Positions 8,086 through 17,630 of a stretch of 64,000 bases of DNA are shown here, one piece after another. The notes under the pieces were generated by a model. It was not told the DNA's origin. It ran no database searches and saw only the letters and a program-made list of their open reading frames with translations. Numbering within the stretch: position 1 is the first letter of the stretch; every line of letters starts with the position of its first letter. The DNA comes from Shimia isoporae (GTDB lineage Bacteria; Pseudomonadota; Alphaproteobacteria; Rhodobacterales; Rhodobacteraceae). The position numbers and the translations under genes were made by a program. The DNA is taken from assembly GCF_004346865.1 (NCBI RefSeq), contig NZ_SMGR01000001.1, positions 930,001 through 994,000 on the forward strand. The letters run 5' to 3'.

Positions 8086-9636
8086 CTACGTCCCGATCTT
8101 GATCACGGGCTCCGCGTCGAGTGCGCGGCAAAGGGAATGAAAACGGGCTTCGGCGACTTCGCCAAAAAGTGCGCCCGTTGCGGGAGGCAAGCTCAGGTGT
8201 AGCTCTCGTTTCTTGGGGCGCCAGCGCAGAGAGCCCATGTCCTCGCGGTTTTGCATCCAGAGCATAGCGCCGAAACGCATCGCCTTTCCAAGGACTTCAG
8301 CTTCTTTTTTTGCTTTGTCGTCAATGAGTTCGTAGATGTCCTCAAAACGTGTGCCTTCACGGCGATTGCGGTAGCGATAGAGCAAGGCGAGACCGATGTA
8401 GACACGTTCAGAGTGCTTCAAACCGCCAAGGTTGGCTTGCGTGATCGCGTCGAAACAGGTTTCAGCGCGATAGTCCGGGTGGGCTCTCCAGCTCACGTCA
8501 TGCAGCAGTGAAGCAGCTCTGAGCAGGCGTTGGCGCTCGTAGCTTTTGGCGTGCGGAAAGAGCGGCAGAATGAATTTGTACAGCGAGCGGCCAAATCCCG
8601 GCATGCGTGCGTCCTTAGCTTCCTGAAAGCGGCAAGCCTCGATTAACGGATCGCGTTCCCGCACATGGTCAGGCATTTGCTCATAGAGCATGCCTTCGCG
8701 TATGCCGTAGGAACTTATGGCGACATCACGCGGCTTGAAGCGGCGCAAGACCCCTTTAAGCACTTCGATGGCGAGTGGCACGAGGTCCATCCGGGACGCG
8801 GATATACCGCACTCCTGGCGCAGTTCGTTCAGATCGCTGTTTGCTATGTACTTTGCCGTCTTTTGAACCGCAGAAGTGGACATGCGGTACTCGTGCAGGA
8901 CATGCAGCGGATAGCCGCGTCGGTGCATGTCGACACGGGCAATGGCACGCCACGAACCGCCGACAAGAAACAGGCGGTTTTTTTGTTTGCCCATTTCGGC
9001 GTGCAGTTTGTCCAATGTTTCGTTGATGTAAGCCTTCCGGCCTTTTTTGCCGCCTTTGACATCGCGCAGCTTGAGCGGGCCGAGGGACGATGTGACGCGG
9101 CGGCCGACTTTTCCGTCCTCAATTTCGGCAAGTTCCATAGAAGACCCACCAATGTCGCAGACGAGTCCATAGGCACCGGGCCAGCCGAGCAGAACGCCTT
9201 GTGCCGAAAGGCGCGCCTCCTCCTGACCGTCAATGACGTGGATGTGGACACCAGTTTCGCGGCGGACTTCTTCGCAGAAGTCGGGTCCGTCTTCGGCTTC
9301 GCGCACGGCAGCTGTGGCGACTGCGGTAAGCCCGTAAAGCCGCATTCCGTCAGCCAGACGCTGGAAGCGGGCAATGGCTGCAAGCGCGCGCTTGCGACCC
9401 TCGGGGTTCAGCTTGCCGGACTGAGCCAAACCCGCGCCAAGGGCGCACATGATCTTTTCATTGTAGAAATAGGCCGGACTGCGGGCAGCCCCATCAAAAA
9501 CGACTAGGCGGACGGAGTTCGATCCGACATCCACGACACCTACACGCGACAACGCGCGGGCCTCTGGGTCCTCGAAAATCGGGAGGTCAAACAACCCGCT
9601 TTCCTGTGCGATTGGGTCGGTGAGGTCGGTCGTCAT
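8086..9636 (-). CDS. ppx: exopolyphosphatase (Ppx/GppA)
   Basis: Hydrolyses terminal phosphate from polyphosphate, and possibly pppGpp. About 516 residues: an actin-like ASKHA domain (VGVVDVGSNSVRLVVFDG; DIGGSSMELAEIEDGK, the two phosphate loops) followed by a C-terminal HD-type helical domain (LLRAASLLHDVSWRAHPDYR). Starts at 9648 (TTG), 9642 and 9636 (both ATG) are in frame; 9636 has a GGGG at good distance. Downstream of ppk1 on the same strand with a 63-base gap holding a hairpin, so the polyphosphate-making and -degrading enzymes are probably co-transcribed. Its 3' end faces the small secreted protein gene. Confidence 0.93.
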   Translation of the reverse strand: MTTDLTDPIAQESGLFDLPIFEDPEARALSRVGVVDVGSNSVRLVVFDGAARSPAYFYNEKIMCALGAGLAQSGKLNPEGRKRALAAIARFQRLADGMRLYGLTAVATAAVREAEDGPDFCEEVRRETGVHIHVIDGQEEARLSAQGVLLGWPGAYGLVCDIGGSSMELAEIEDGKVGRRVTSSLGPLKLRDVKGGKKGRKAYINETLDKLHAEMGKQKNRLFLVGGSWRAIARVDMHRRGYPLHVLHEYRMSTSAVQKTAKYIANSDLNELRQECGISASRMDLVPLAIEVLKGVLRRFKPRDVAISSYGIREGMLYEQMPDHVRERDPLIEACRFQEAKDARMPGFGRSLYKFILPLFPHAKSYERQRLLRAASLLHDVSWRAHPDYRAETCFDAITQANLGGLKHSERVYIGLALLYRYRNRREGTRFEDIYELIDDKAKKEAEVLGKAMRFGAMLWMQNREDMGSLRWRPKKRELHLSLPPATGALFGEVAEARFHSLCRALDAEPVIKIGT

Positions 9637-9666
9637 AGTCATCCCCAAAAGACGTCCCCAAGGCGG

Positions 9667-9687
9667 GGTGCCTCAATGTGAGGCACC
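9667..9687 (-). other. hairpin between ppk1 and ppx
   Basis: Perfect 8-bp stem (GGTGCCTC 9667-9674 with GAGGCACC 9680-9687), 5-base loop, inside a larger imperfect pairing between CCAAAAG-type and CTTTTGG-type tracts on either side. No T run follows in either direction, so it is more likely an mRNA-stability or processing element than a terminator. Confidence 0.5.
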
Positions 9688-9699
9688 GCGGCTTTTGGG

Positions 9700-11874
9700 T
9701 CAATCTTCGGTGTGAGTCAATTTGGGAACATCTGATGCGCCGGCAGAGCCCCGGCCCGACAGAGAGGGGTTTTCCATGAAGAACCTATGGCAGTTGAAGG
9801 CAAAGGCCCCTTCAGGGACCGGCAGCCGGTCAAAGGTGCCATCGGGTTTCATCACCCAGCTTTGCGCAACGTCCGCAAGGTTTGCCGCCATGACCTGCGA
9901 TACGATCTGTGCCTTGACGGTGTTATTCCGGACCTCGACCAGTGTTTCAATGCGACGGTTTAGGTTGCGACCCATCCAGTCGGCTGAGGAAATAAAGACG
10001 CGGGATTTCTTGGATGGCAGCCCGCCACCGTTGCCGAAACAGACAATGCGAGAATGCTCCAGAAAGCGGCCGACGATGGATTTTACGCGGATGTTCTCAG
10101 ACAGGCCCTTGATGCCCGGGCGGAGGCCGCAGATGCCTCGGATCACAAGGCTGATTTTCACGCCGGCCTGACTGGCGCGATAGAGCGCGTCGATGACTTC
10201 GGGCTCGATCAGCGAGTTCATCTTGGCCCAGATTTCCGCTGGTTTGCCGGCCTTGGCGTGTTCGATTTCGCCGTCGATCCGTTCTATCAGCGTCGATTTC
10301 AGGGAATGCGGCGAAATCGCAAGGTTCACGAGCGTTTCCGGCTTCACGTAGCCTGAGAGGTAGTTGAAAACCTTAGTGGCGTCGCGACCGAGATCCGCGT
10401 CACAGGTGAAGAAACTGAGATCGGTGTAAATCTTGGCGGTGATAGGGTGGTAGTTGCCCGTGCCGTAATGTGTGTAAGTCACAAGCTGTTCGCCTTCGCG
10501 GCGCACCACCGTCGAAATTTTTGCGTGGGTTTTCCAGTCGGTAAACCCGTAGACCACATGCGCCCCCGCTCGTTCGAGGCGCCGCGATTGGCGAATGTTG
10601 GCGGCCTCGTCAAATCGGGCTTTGAGTTCCACGAGTGCAGTCACGGATTTGCCGTCTTCGGCGGCTTCGCAAAGCGCTTCCACGATCGGTGATTTCTTGG
10701 AGGTACGATAAAGCGTCTGCTTGATCGCCACTACGTTGGGATCGCGTGCGGCTTGTTGTAGGAAGCGCACGACCATGTCGAAGGTTTCGTAGGGATGGTG
10801 CAGCAACATGTCTTTTTGACGGATGGCTGCAAACATGTCGCCGTCGAAGTCTTGCACGCGTTCCGGAACACGGGGTGCGAAGGTTGGCCAAAGCAAGTCA
10901 TGCCGCTCGTCCAGAACCAGTTCCGACAAATCCGCGAGGCCAATCATGCCATCGATTTCGACCACTTCGTCTTCGGTAACCTCAAGCTCTTCCATGATAA
11001 GGCTACGCAATGCAGTCGGCGCATCGGTGGAGATCTTCATGCGCACAACTTCGCCGCGGCGGCGCCGTTTGAGCGCAACTTCAAACTCGCGCACGAGGTC
11101 TTCGGCCTCGTCCTCTACTTCGAGGTCGCTGTCGCGCAGCACCCGAAACGCACAATGACCTTTTTCCTTGTAGCCAGGGAACAGGCTGTCCAGATGCAGA
11201 AGAAGCAGCTCCTCGAGAGGCAGTGCGCGATACGAGCCATCTTCCGAGGGTAAAAACACGAAGCGGTCGATCTGATGCGGGATCGGGAGCAGGGCGAGCA
11301 GGGCGCGTTTGGATTTGGTGCGTTCCAGTTGCAGCGCAAGGGAGTAGCCAAGGTTCGGAATGAACGGGAAAGGGTGTGCGGGGTCGATCGCGAGCGGCGA
11401 AAGAACAGGAAATACGCGGTTCAGGAAGACATCAGCAAGGAAGGCGCGATCCTCTTCGGAGAGCGCGTGGCGGTCCAGAATGTGGATGTTGGCCTCTTCG
11501 AGTTCGCCACGCAGCACGTTGAACATGCGTTGCTGTTCCTGAAGCAGGTTTCGGGCATCATCGTTGATCAGGACAAGTTGCTCAGCAGGTGTAAGGCCGT
11601 CTTGAGCTGGGGTCATATTACCTTCGCGGGCGAGTTCGCGCAGACCCGCAACCCGGACGGTGTAGAATTCGTCAAGGTTGGTTGCGGAGATGGACAAGAA
11701 CCGCAACCGTTCCAGCAGAGGAACACGCGTGTTTTCGGCTTCTTCCAGAACCCGCCAGTTAAAGCCTAGCCACGAGAGTTCGCGATTATAGAAGCGATCG
11801 GGGCCGGTGAGGTCCAGATGCGGCATCTCTTTGGGGGTAGGGAAGTCGGATTTCAAAAAGTCAGCTTGGGTCAT
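9700..11874 (-). CDS. ppk1: polyphosphate kinase 1
   Basis: Reversible synthesis of inorganic polyphosphate from ATP. 724 residues, the normal length, with the four Ppk1 domains: N-terminal (FYNRELSWLGFNWRVLEEA), head (NLDEFYTVRVAGL), and two phospholipase-D-like catalytic domains. The autophosphorylated His is in YTHYGTGNYHP (His469), and ISSADWMGRNLNRRIE is the second PLD-like motif. The start ATG at 11874 lies before MTQADFLKSDFPTPKE. Hda is upstream on the same strand but 374 bases away, so ppk1 likely has its own promoter, and ppx follows. Confidence 0.96.
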   Translation of the reverse strand: MTQADFLKSDFPTPKEMPHLDLTGPDRFYNRELSWLGFNWRVLEEAENTRVPLLERLRFLSISATNLDEFYTVRVAGLRELAREGNMTPAQDGLTPAEQLVLINDDARNLLQEQQRMFNVLRGELEEANIHILDRHALSEEDRAFLADVFLNRVFPVLSPLAIDPAHPFPFIPNLGYSLALQLERTKSKRALLALLPIPHQIDRFVFLPSEDGSYRALPLEELLLLHLDSLFPGYKEKGHCAFRVLRDSDLEVEDEAEDLVREFEVALKRRRRGEVVRMKISTDAPTALRSLIMEELEVTEDEVVEIDGMIGLADLSELVLDERHDLLWPTFAPRVPERVQDFDGDMFAAIRQKDMLLHHPYETFDMVVRFLQQAARDPNVVAIKQTLYRTSKKSPIVEALCEAAEDGKSVTALVELKARFDEAANIRQSRRLERAGAHVVYGFTDWKTHAKISTVVRREGEQLVTYTHYGTGNYHPITAKIYTDLSFFTCDADLGRDATKVFNYLSGYVKPETLVNLAISPHSLKSTLIERIDGEIEHAKAGKPAEIWAKMNSLIEPEVIDALYRASQAGVKISLVIRGICGLRPGIKGLSENIRVKSIVGRFLEHSRIVCFGNGGGLPSKKSRVFISSADWMGRNLNRRIETLVEVRNNTVKAQIVSQVMAANLADVAQSWVMKPDGTFDRLPVPEGAFAFNCHRFFMENPSLSGRGSAGASDVPKLTHTED

Positions 11875-12248
11875 ATCGGTCTCATGCCATTGGCAGGTAA
11901 CGAGAAGATGACTTTAGGGCGCTTTGGCAGGAGGGTCCAGAGAACGGGGTGTCGCGGGGAGGCGGACGAGCTGCGGTTGGCGAAATTCTGCGCGGTTGCC
12001 CGATGCGATAGCACCAAAATTTCTGAAGATGAGGACGGGTGCCAACTCGGACAGCAAGCCGCGCGTGAAAGCTCTATGTTCCCCGATGAGAAGCGGATTT
12101 CGTTGGACGGGTTTTCGAGGGTTGAATAACGAATCTGATAGTCATTTTGACGAGGCTGACCAAAGACCCACGCCGCTTTTCGGACTCCTACTGCCGGAGG
12201 CAATGACCATTCATAAACACCCCAAAAGGTCCTTGGGTTGTTTTGGGA
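11875..12248. other. intergenic region hda-ppk1
   Basis: 374 bases between the hda stop and the ppk1 start. I see no convincing gene: the one antisense-like frame has no family resemblance and poor codon character. Next to the hda stop (about 12215-12250) lies an imperfect complementarity (AACCCAA with TTGGGGT on the minus strand) followed by GTTTAT that could be a weak terminator. The rest presumably holds the ppk1 promoter, which I cannot pinpoint. Confidence 0.4.
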
Positions 12249-12914
12249 TTATGGTTCGAGAACCCTTTTCGCGAGAACTTTGGTTATCGGTCGTTTTTCG
12301 CTGAGGCTGAGTGAGTCCAGCTCTTGTACGACACGGGCGACATCGGCAAACGACCGCTCCATGTGCTTGACCAGATAGCTCAAGGTGTCCGGGTTGGGCA
12401 TGAGTTGGCGATCCCCGAATTGTTTCGCCATCACTGCCATCAGCAACATGTCGTCGGGGTCTTCCATTACGGCAACTGTTGCGCCTTGCATGCGGCTAAG
12501 CAGGTCGGGCAGGTCAAGGCCCCATTGTGGTGGCGCACCGATGCCTGTCAGAAGCAGTGTATTGCCCTCTGCCAGAGTGAGATTGTGGAGGTGAAAGAGC
12601 GCGGTCTGCGCATCGGGAACTCCGGCGATCCGATGAACGTCTTCGACAGCAACGGGATGTTTGGCTAGGTGTGGAACGTTGGCTTCGGTCAGATCGGCGG
12701 CAGCGACGACCTGTGCACCGGACATATGAGCCCACACCTGAACGAGATGCGATTTGCCGGAACCTGACGGACCGGAAATTACAAGTTTGCCACCAGACCA
12801 GTTAGGCCAACTCTCCACCAGACCGAGGGCCATAGCGTTCGCGGGGCTGACGAAGAAGTCTTCACGCCCCAAGGCTGCCCGGACGGGCAGGTCAAAGTTC
12901 AGTTGTTCCGCCAT
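12249..12914 (-). CDS. hda: DnaA-related regulator Hda/HdaA
   Basis: 221-residue AAA+ protein related to DnaA domain III, without the DnaA DNA-binding domain IV. It starts MAEQLNFDLPVRAALGREDFF; the QLNFDLP segment is the clamp (DnaN)-binding motif of Hda proteins. Walker A is GPSGSGKS (residues 48-55); the Walker B position reads HPVAVEDVHRI, and the arginine-finger region is ERSFADVARVVQELD. Its role is regulatory inactivation of DnaA after clamp loading, limiting re-initiation of replication. Starts 3 bases after the AI-2E permease gene ends, so the two form an operon. The linkage to a PerM-type permease and ppk1 is common in alphaproteobacteria. Confidence 0.92.
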   Translation of the reverse strand: MAEQLNFDLPVRAALGREDFFVSPANAMALGLVESWPNWSGGKLVISGPSGSGKSHLVQVWAHMSGAQVVAAADLTEANVPHLAKHPVAVEDVHRIAGVPDAQTALFHLHNLTLAEGNTLLLTGIGAPPQWGLDLPDLLSRMQGATVAVMEDPDDMLLMAVMAKQFGDRQLMPNPDTLSYLVKHMERSFADVARVVQELDSLSLSEKRPITKVLAKRVLEP

Positions 12915-12917
12915 AAA

Positions 12918-14006
12918 TCAGTCGTTTTCGGTCTCTTCCAGCTCTGCTTCGGCGTTGCTGTGGCCGAGGTAGAGTTTGGAGGTGGTGTATTGGGTTGCCA
13001 CGAAGCGCGCAAGCACGCCAATTGCGGCAGCTACGGGCACTGCAACAAGCATTCCGATGAAACCAAATAGGGCTCCAAAGACCGAGAGCGCCAGCAAAAG
13101 CCATACAGGATGAAGGCCGACGGATTTGCCAACGAGTTTGGGGGTGAGCACGTTGCCTTCGACCATTTGGCCGATGGCAAAGATCGCGCCAACAAGCCCG
13201 ATAGAAATCCAGTCACCCCAAAACTGGAACAAGGCAAGTCCGATGGCGAGAACTCCGCCAATGAGAGCACCTAGGTAGGGTATGAAAGTCACGAGCCCAG
13301 CGATGAAGCCTACAACAAGGCCGAATTGCAGACCTACGATCATCAGAGCCACGGCGTAATAGGTGCCGAGGATCAGGCAAACCGTGCCCATGCCGCGCAC
13401 AAACGAAGCCAGCGTGTTGTCCATTTGTTTTGCCAGCATGCGAACGGTTGGCGCATGGTCGCGCGGCAGCAATGAGTCGACCTCTGCGATCATGCGGTCC
13501 CAATCCAGGAGCAAGTAGAAAGCAACGACGGGCACAATCACCAGCAGCATTACAACGTTGAGAAGAGAGGCTGCTGAATGCAACGCGCCCTGAAACAGCT
13601 CCGGTCCTTTGGTTTGAAGAAATTCGCCGGCGGATTTTAAAGCGTCATGCACCACGCCTTCAGGTTGCAGTAGGCTAGGGAAACGTGCGTTTACAAAGGC
13701 TTGTAGGTCTCTCACGAGTTGAGGAAGTGTTTCGATCAGAGAGGCAGCCTGAGCAACCAGTGTCGGTACCACCGCGAGGATCATGACCACAAAAATCAGA
13801 ATGCTGCAAACCGTGATGACAGTTGTTGCGAGGGCGCGGGAAAGACCGGCCTCTTCCAGTCGGTCCGCCACTGGGTCCAGGAAATAGGCGATCGCCCCGC
13901 CCAGAACGAAAGGCAGCAAAACGTCGCCCAAGGCCCAGAGAATGACCGCAAACAGGACCGTAAAAAGGCCCCAGAACTGCATTTGTTTCTGCGGAGAAAG
14001 CGCCAT
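12918..14006 (-). CDS. AI-2E family transporter / PerM-type permease
   Basis: About 362 residues, polytopic inner-membrane protein of the AI-2E exporter (UPF0118/PerM) family. Hydrophobic helices include FWGLFTVLFAVILWALGDVLLPFVLGGAIAYFLDPV at the start, VMLLVIVPVVAFYLLLDWDRMI in the middle, and the family-typical ILGTYYAVALMIVGLQFGLVVGFIAGLVTFIPYLGALIGG. The frame opens at a TTG (14039), but ATG 14006 has a GTGGGG site. Despite the family name there is no evidence for autoinducer transport; some members are Na+/H+ antiporters. It directly precedes hda. Confidence 0.88.
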   Translation of the reverse strand: MALSPQKQMQFWGLFTVLFAVILWALGDVLLPFVLGGAIAYFLDPVADRLEEAGLSRALATTVITVCSILIFVVMILAVVPTLVAQAASLIETLPQLVRDLQAFVNARFPSLLQPEGVVHDALKSAGEFLQTKGPELFQGALHSAASLLNVVMLLVIVPVVAFYLLLDWDRMIAEVDSLLPRDHAPTVRMLAKQMDNTLASFVRGMGTVCLILGTYYAVALMIVGLQFGLVVGFIAGLVTFIPYLGALIGGVLAIGLALFQFWGDWISIGLVGAIFAIGQMVEGNVLTPKLVGKSVGLHPVWLLLALSVFGALFGFIGMLVAVPVAAAIGVLARFVATQYTTSKLYLGHSNAEAELEETEND

Positions 14007-14087
14007 TTGGGCCCCACTGTTGCTCGCGTGTTGGACCAAGTGATCGCTGATAGGGCGAGCGGTTGCAAGCCCTGCTACCGAGAGGAA

Positions 14088-15824
14088 TCAGAACTGGTGC
14101 TGCATGGCCAAGGCGACAAGATCGTCGCGACGTAGCGGCTTACCGAGGCAGGCATCAAATCCGGCGTCCAGATATGATGCGATCTGTTCGGGGAAGACGT
14201 TGGCCGTCACCGCGACAACGCGACAGGGTTTGGCGAGATTGCTCAGGATGCCGGATTCGCGCAAGGCACGGACAACCTGATCGCCGTTCATGTCTGGCAT
14301 GTTGATGTCGATCAGCAGCCAGTCAAATCCGCCCTCCGCTGCGCGTTCCATGGTTTCCTTGCCATTTTCGGCCATGACGACCTCGGCCTGTAGGCCGTTC
14401 AGCAATTTGCCAAGAACAAGTCGGTTGACGGGGCTGTCGTCAGCGACAAGGACGCGTGCACCAATGAAGACGTCTTCTGGAGAGAAGGTCGGAAGGTCTG
14501 GTAGGGGTTCAAACTCATGCACCGGCATTGGAAGCCGCACATCGAAGCGAGTGCCCTTGCCAACTTCTCCGGAAACGGCGATCTGGCCGTCCATGAGTTG
14601 CACGAGGTTGCGCACAATCGACAGGCCGAGACCAGTACCGCCTTTGCGACGCGCTACGGTTTTGTCGGCTTGAGTATAGGCGTCAAAGATCGAGTCCATC
14701 TGAGCCTGCGTCATACCGCAGCCGCTGTCCTTTACCGTCAAAAGGATGTCGTCCTGACCACCGGTGATCGTCACGCGCACGTCGCCTTCGTCAGTGAATT
14801 TAATGGCATTCGAGAGCAGGTTGTTGAGAATTTGGCGCAGGCGGAAGCCGTCTCCAAACCGCATCTCTCCGTCTTCTACATGATCCCAATCACACAGGAG
14901 CCTGATGCCTTTGGATTCCGCGGTCACGGAAAAGAGTTTGGTGACTTCGTTGCCCAGTTCGCACAGATCGAACGGGGTCTCGTCAAGCTCGAGTTTGCCA
15001 GCGTCGATTTTTGCAATGTCCAACGCGTCATTCAGAATGCGCAGAAGACCTTGGGTGGATTGGTCCACTGTTTGGAGCATGCGGGTGAAGTCGCCATTCG
15101 GATCGTCATAGTCTGCCATCGATGCCAGCACATCAACGGAGCCCATAATCCCGTTCAGAGGCGTCCGGATTTCGTGGGCCATGTGAGCAAGAAACTGTTC
15201 GCGCGCGTCGGCAGCTTCCTGCGCGCGTTCTTCGGCTTCTTCGGCTGCGTGCAGCGCTTGCTTGAAGGCGAGCTGATCGTCCACGCAATGGGCAAGCTGC
15301 TCGAGTGTTTTCAGATCAGCGTCCGTCCATTTCCTTGGGCTGTCTTCCATTACAGCGAGGCTGCCTGCCGGAGTGCCATCTGAAAGATAAACCGGAACGC
15401 CAAGATAGGCGGTGACCTCTAGTTCGCAAAGGCTGGAATGGAGTTCCGTATGAATAGCGTCGTTGATGTCGTGGATCATCAAGGGCGCGTTGGTTTCCTG
15501 AACATGGCGGCAAGGGCAGTTTTTTAAACCACCTGCCGCTTTGGCCAGAACGTGCGGTGGCAGGCCGGCGGCGCTCTTGATGTCCAGATCAAGGACGCTT
15601 TCTGGAGTGATGGACAGTACGGCAAACTTTGCGCCGACAACCTGCCTAGCCAGTGCCGTCAGATTGTCGAAGGCTGCCGCCGTGCCGGCGGCGTCAGCTC
15701 GTCCGGAAGGGGGCGTGGATACGTGTTCAATTTCCACCGAAGCGGGTTCTGCCGTGTCCGAATTGGGTTGGGCGTGCATGACCATGTGATACTGCTCTTG
15801 GGTGGCGCTGAGCGGCCGTTTCAT
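14088..15824 (-). CDS. GAF hybrid histidine kinase/response regulator
   Basis: 578 residues. N-terminal GAF domain (about 45-185, FDNLTALARQVVGAKFAVLSI to SLAVMEDSPRKWTDADLKTLEQLAHCVDDQ, containing NCPCRHV), a coiled-coil linker, HisKA with the phospho-acceptor His in MAHEIRTPLNGIMG, HATPase_c (N box NNLLSNAIKFT, G1 DSGCGM, G2 GGTGLGLSI), then a receiver domain (VLVADDSPVNRLVLGKLL) with the phospho-acceptor Asp in DWLLIDINMPDMNGD. No transmembrane segment, so it senses a cytosolic cue. Members of this group feed phosphate to a separate Hpt protein; none is nearby. It sits beside the perM-hda pair, but 81 bases apart. Start chosen at the first ATG; ATGs follow at residues 14 and 16. Confidence 0.92.
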   Translation of the reverse strand: MKRPLSATQEQYHMVMHAQPNSDTAEPASVEIEHVSTPPSGRADAAGTAAAFDNLTALARQVVGAKFAVLSITPESVLDLDIKSAAGLPPHVLAKAAGGLKNCPCRHVQETNAPLMIHDINDAIHTELHSSLCELEVTAYLGVPVYLSDGTPAGSLAVMEDSPRKWTDADLKTLEQLAHCVDDQLAFKQALHAAEEAEERAQEAADAREQFLAHMAHEIRTPLNGIMGSVDVLASMADYDDPNGDFTRMLQTVDQSTQGLLRILNDALDIAKIDAGKLELDETPFDLCELGNEVTKLFSVTAESKGIRLLCDWDHVEDGEMRFGDGFRLRQILNNLLSNAIKFTDEGDVRVTITGGQDDILLTVKDSGCGMTQAQMDSIFDAYTQADKTVARRKGGTGLGLSIVRNLVQLMDGQIAVSGEVGKGTRFDVRLPMPVHEFEPLPDLPTFSPEDVFIGARVLVADDSPVNRLVLGKLLNGLQAEVVMAENGKETMERAAEGGFDWLLIDINMPDMNGDQVVRALRESGILSNLAKPCRVVAVTANVFPEQIASYLDAGFDACLGKPLRRDDLVALAMQHQF

Positions 15825-16120
15825 TTGTGATTCCGAAATACGCCATGCGTTTTCGAGTTGCCGCTAGATGCACTCTTATTTCTTAATCCTGCGTGAAAAC
15901 GCGGTCTTATGTCGGCGTTTGGAGCCTTCAAGTTCCTGACAATTTAAGGCAATCACAAATCGGATTTTGTTGGTCGTGAACTGTCACGTGGTGCGATGAC
16001 GGGTTTTGCATCCGGACGCTCAGTATTGTTGGTTGCTTGCCTCGCGCGACCCTTTGGGCTAGCGAGAGGGCAACATGATATTGCGTCTGTGCGACGCAGC
16101 CACCTGAGAGAGTTTTGCCG
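15825..16120. other. divergent intergenic region with proS leader
   Basis: 296 bases between the hybrid kinase (leftward) and proS (rightward). It should hold both promoters. The proS-proximal part can fold: an imperfect long-range pairing joins GTTGCTTGCCTCGC (about 16031-16045) with GCGAGAGGGCAAC (about 16061-16073), and a small perfect hairpin TGCGTC/GACGCA spans 16082-16098, both ahead of the GAGAG ribosome site. No open frame of note. Confidence 0.4.
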
Positions 16121-17473
16121 ATGCGCCTGAGCCGCTATTTCCTGCCTGTGTTGAAAGAAACGCCTGCCGAGGCACAGATTGTCAGCCACCGTTTGATGTT
16201 GCGGGCTGGCATGATCAAGCAGTCCGCAGCGGGGATCTATTCCTGGCTGCCGCTGGGGTTCAAGGTGCTGCGCAAGATCGAAAACATCGTACATGAGGAA
16301 CAGATCCGCGCCGGTCACATCCCGATGCAAATGCCGACGTTGCAAAGCGCGGACCTTTGGCGCGAAAGCGGCCGTTATGACGCGTATGGCGAGGAAATGC
16401 TGCGCATCACCGACCGCCAGGATCGGGAGATGCTCTACACCCCTACGGCGGAGGAGCTGATCACAGATATTTTCCGCTCCAACGTGTCGTCCTACAAAGA
16501 CCTGCCGCTGACAATGTACCAGATCCAATGGAAATTCCGCGATGAGATCCGTCCGCGTTTCGGCGTTATGCGCGGTCGTGAGTTCTATATGAAGGACGGT
16601 TACAATTTCGACCTGACCAAAGAGGATGCGTTGCACGCTTATAACCGTCACCTGGTCAGTTATCTGCGCACGTACGAGCGTATGGGCCTTCAGGCTATTC
16701 CGATGCGGGCTGACTCCGGCCCGATTGGCGGCGATGACACTCATGAGTTCCTTGTGTTGGCCGATACCGGTGAGAGCGAAGTCTTCTACGACAGCGCTGT
16801 CACTGATCTGACTTTCGGCGACCGTGAGATCGACTACGACAGTGTCGAACAGTGCCAAGGGGTGCTGGAAGAATTCACGTCCAAATATGCGCGGACCGAC
16901 GAGACGCATGACGAAGCGCTGTTTAATGAGATTCCCGAAGAACGTCGCCGTACCGCGCGTGGGATCGAAGTGGGACAGATCTTCTATTTTGGTACGAAGT
17001 ATTCCGAGGCGATGGGGGCAACAGTTCAAACCGCCGACGGGCAAAAGGTTCCTGTTCACATGGGAAGCCACGGGATCGGCGTGAGCCGACTGCTGGGAGC
17101 GATCATCGAAGCGAGCCATGATGAGAATGGCATCATCTGGCCGGAAGGTGTGACGCCGTTCCATGCGGGTATCGTCAACCTCAAACAAGGTGATGAAGAA
17201 GCCGACGCTGCTTGTGAAGCGCTGGAAAAGGCATTGGTCGCCGCCGGTCTTGAACCGCTTTATGATGACCGCAAGGAGCGCGCAGGCGGGAAATTTGCCA
17301 CCATGGACCTCATTGGTTTGCCTTGGCGCATCACCGTCGGCCCACGTGGTTTGAAGAATGGCGTTGTCGAACTAACGTCTCGTCGGACCGGAGAAAGCGA
17401 AGAGTTGGCGCCGGAAGCTGCGGTCGCAAAACTGATCGAAATTTACGCCGATCATCGTGTAATCGGGCTCTGA
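16121..17473 (+). CDS. proS: prolyl-tRNA synthetase
   Basis: Charges tRNA-Pro with proline. 450 residues: the short alphaproteobacterial/eukaryote-like form that lacks the approximately 180-residue editing insertion between motifs 2 and 3 of the E. coli enzyme. Class II motifs are visible: motif 1 [17 protein letters not shown], motif 2 [25 protein letters not shown], motif 3 [17 protein letters not shown]. The C-terminal anticodon-binding domain runs from [10 protein letters not shown] to the end. The ATG at 16121 is preceded by GAGAG; an ATG-less extension to 16115 exists. Without editing in cis, mischarged Ala-tRNA-Pro would need a separate ProXp-type factor. A strong terminator follows. 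Confidence 0.97.
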   Translation: MRLSRYFLPVLKETPAEAQIVSHRLMLRAGMIKQSAAGIYSWLPLGFKVLRKIENIVHEEQIRAGHIPMQMPTLQSADLWRESGRYDAYGEEMLRITDRQDREMLYTPTAEELITDIFRSNVSSYKDLPLTMYQIQWKFRDEIRPRFGVMRGREFYMKDGYNFDLTKEDALHAYNRHLVSYLRTYERMGLQAIPMRADSGPIGGDDTHEFLVLADTGESEVFYDSAVTDLTFGDREIDYDSVEQCQGVLEEFTSKYARTDETHDEALFNEIPEERRRTARGIEVGQIFYFGTKYSEAMGATVQTADGQKVPVHMGSHGIGVSRLLGAIIEASHDENGIIWPEGVTPFHAGIVNLKQGDEEADAACEALEKALVAAGLEPLYDDRKERAGGKFATMDLIGLPWRITVGPRGLKNGVVELTSRRTGESEELAPEAAVAKLIEIYADHRVIGL

Positions 17474-17510
17474 CTTTGGATGCGCCTTTGCGGGCGCGTG
17501 GGTCGAATTG

Positions 17511-17539
17511 AAAACCCCGCCCTTTGCGCGGGGTTTTTT
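17511..17539 (+). terminator. Rho-independent terminator after proS
   Basis: Stem CCCCGC (17515-17520) with GCGGGG (17528-17533), extended by AAAA/TTTT pairs, ending in a run of six T. Because A's precede it, it could also work on the minus strand. Confidence 0.9.
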
Positions 17540-17630
17540 GTTTTAGGGTCCAACAAAATTGAGGCTTGCCTGAACTGGGCAAGGTGACACAGTGTTCTTG
17601 CAAAGACTATTTACAGCGCGGAGGTGCGAG

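Noticed and set aside
15953-17188. Long antisense frame of 411 codons opposite proS
   Set aside because: It overlaps a certain proS gene, gives an Arg/His-rich protein with no motif, and is explained by GC-rich codon bias on the opposite strand.
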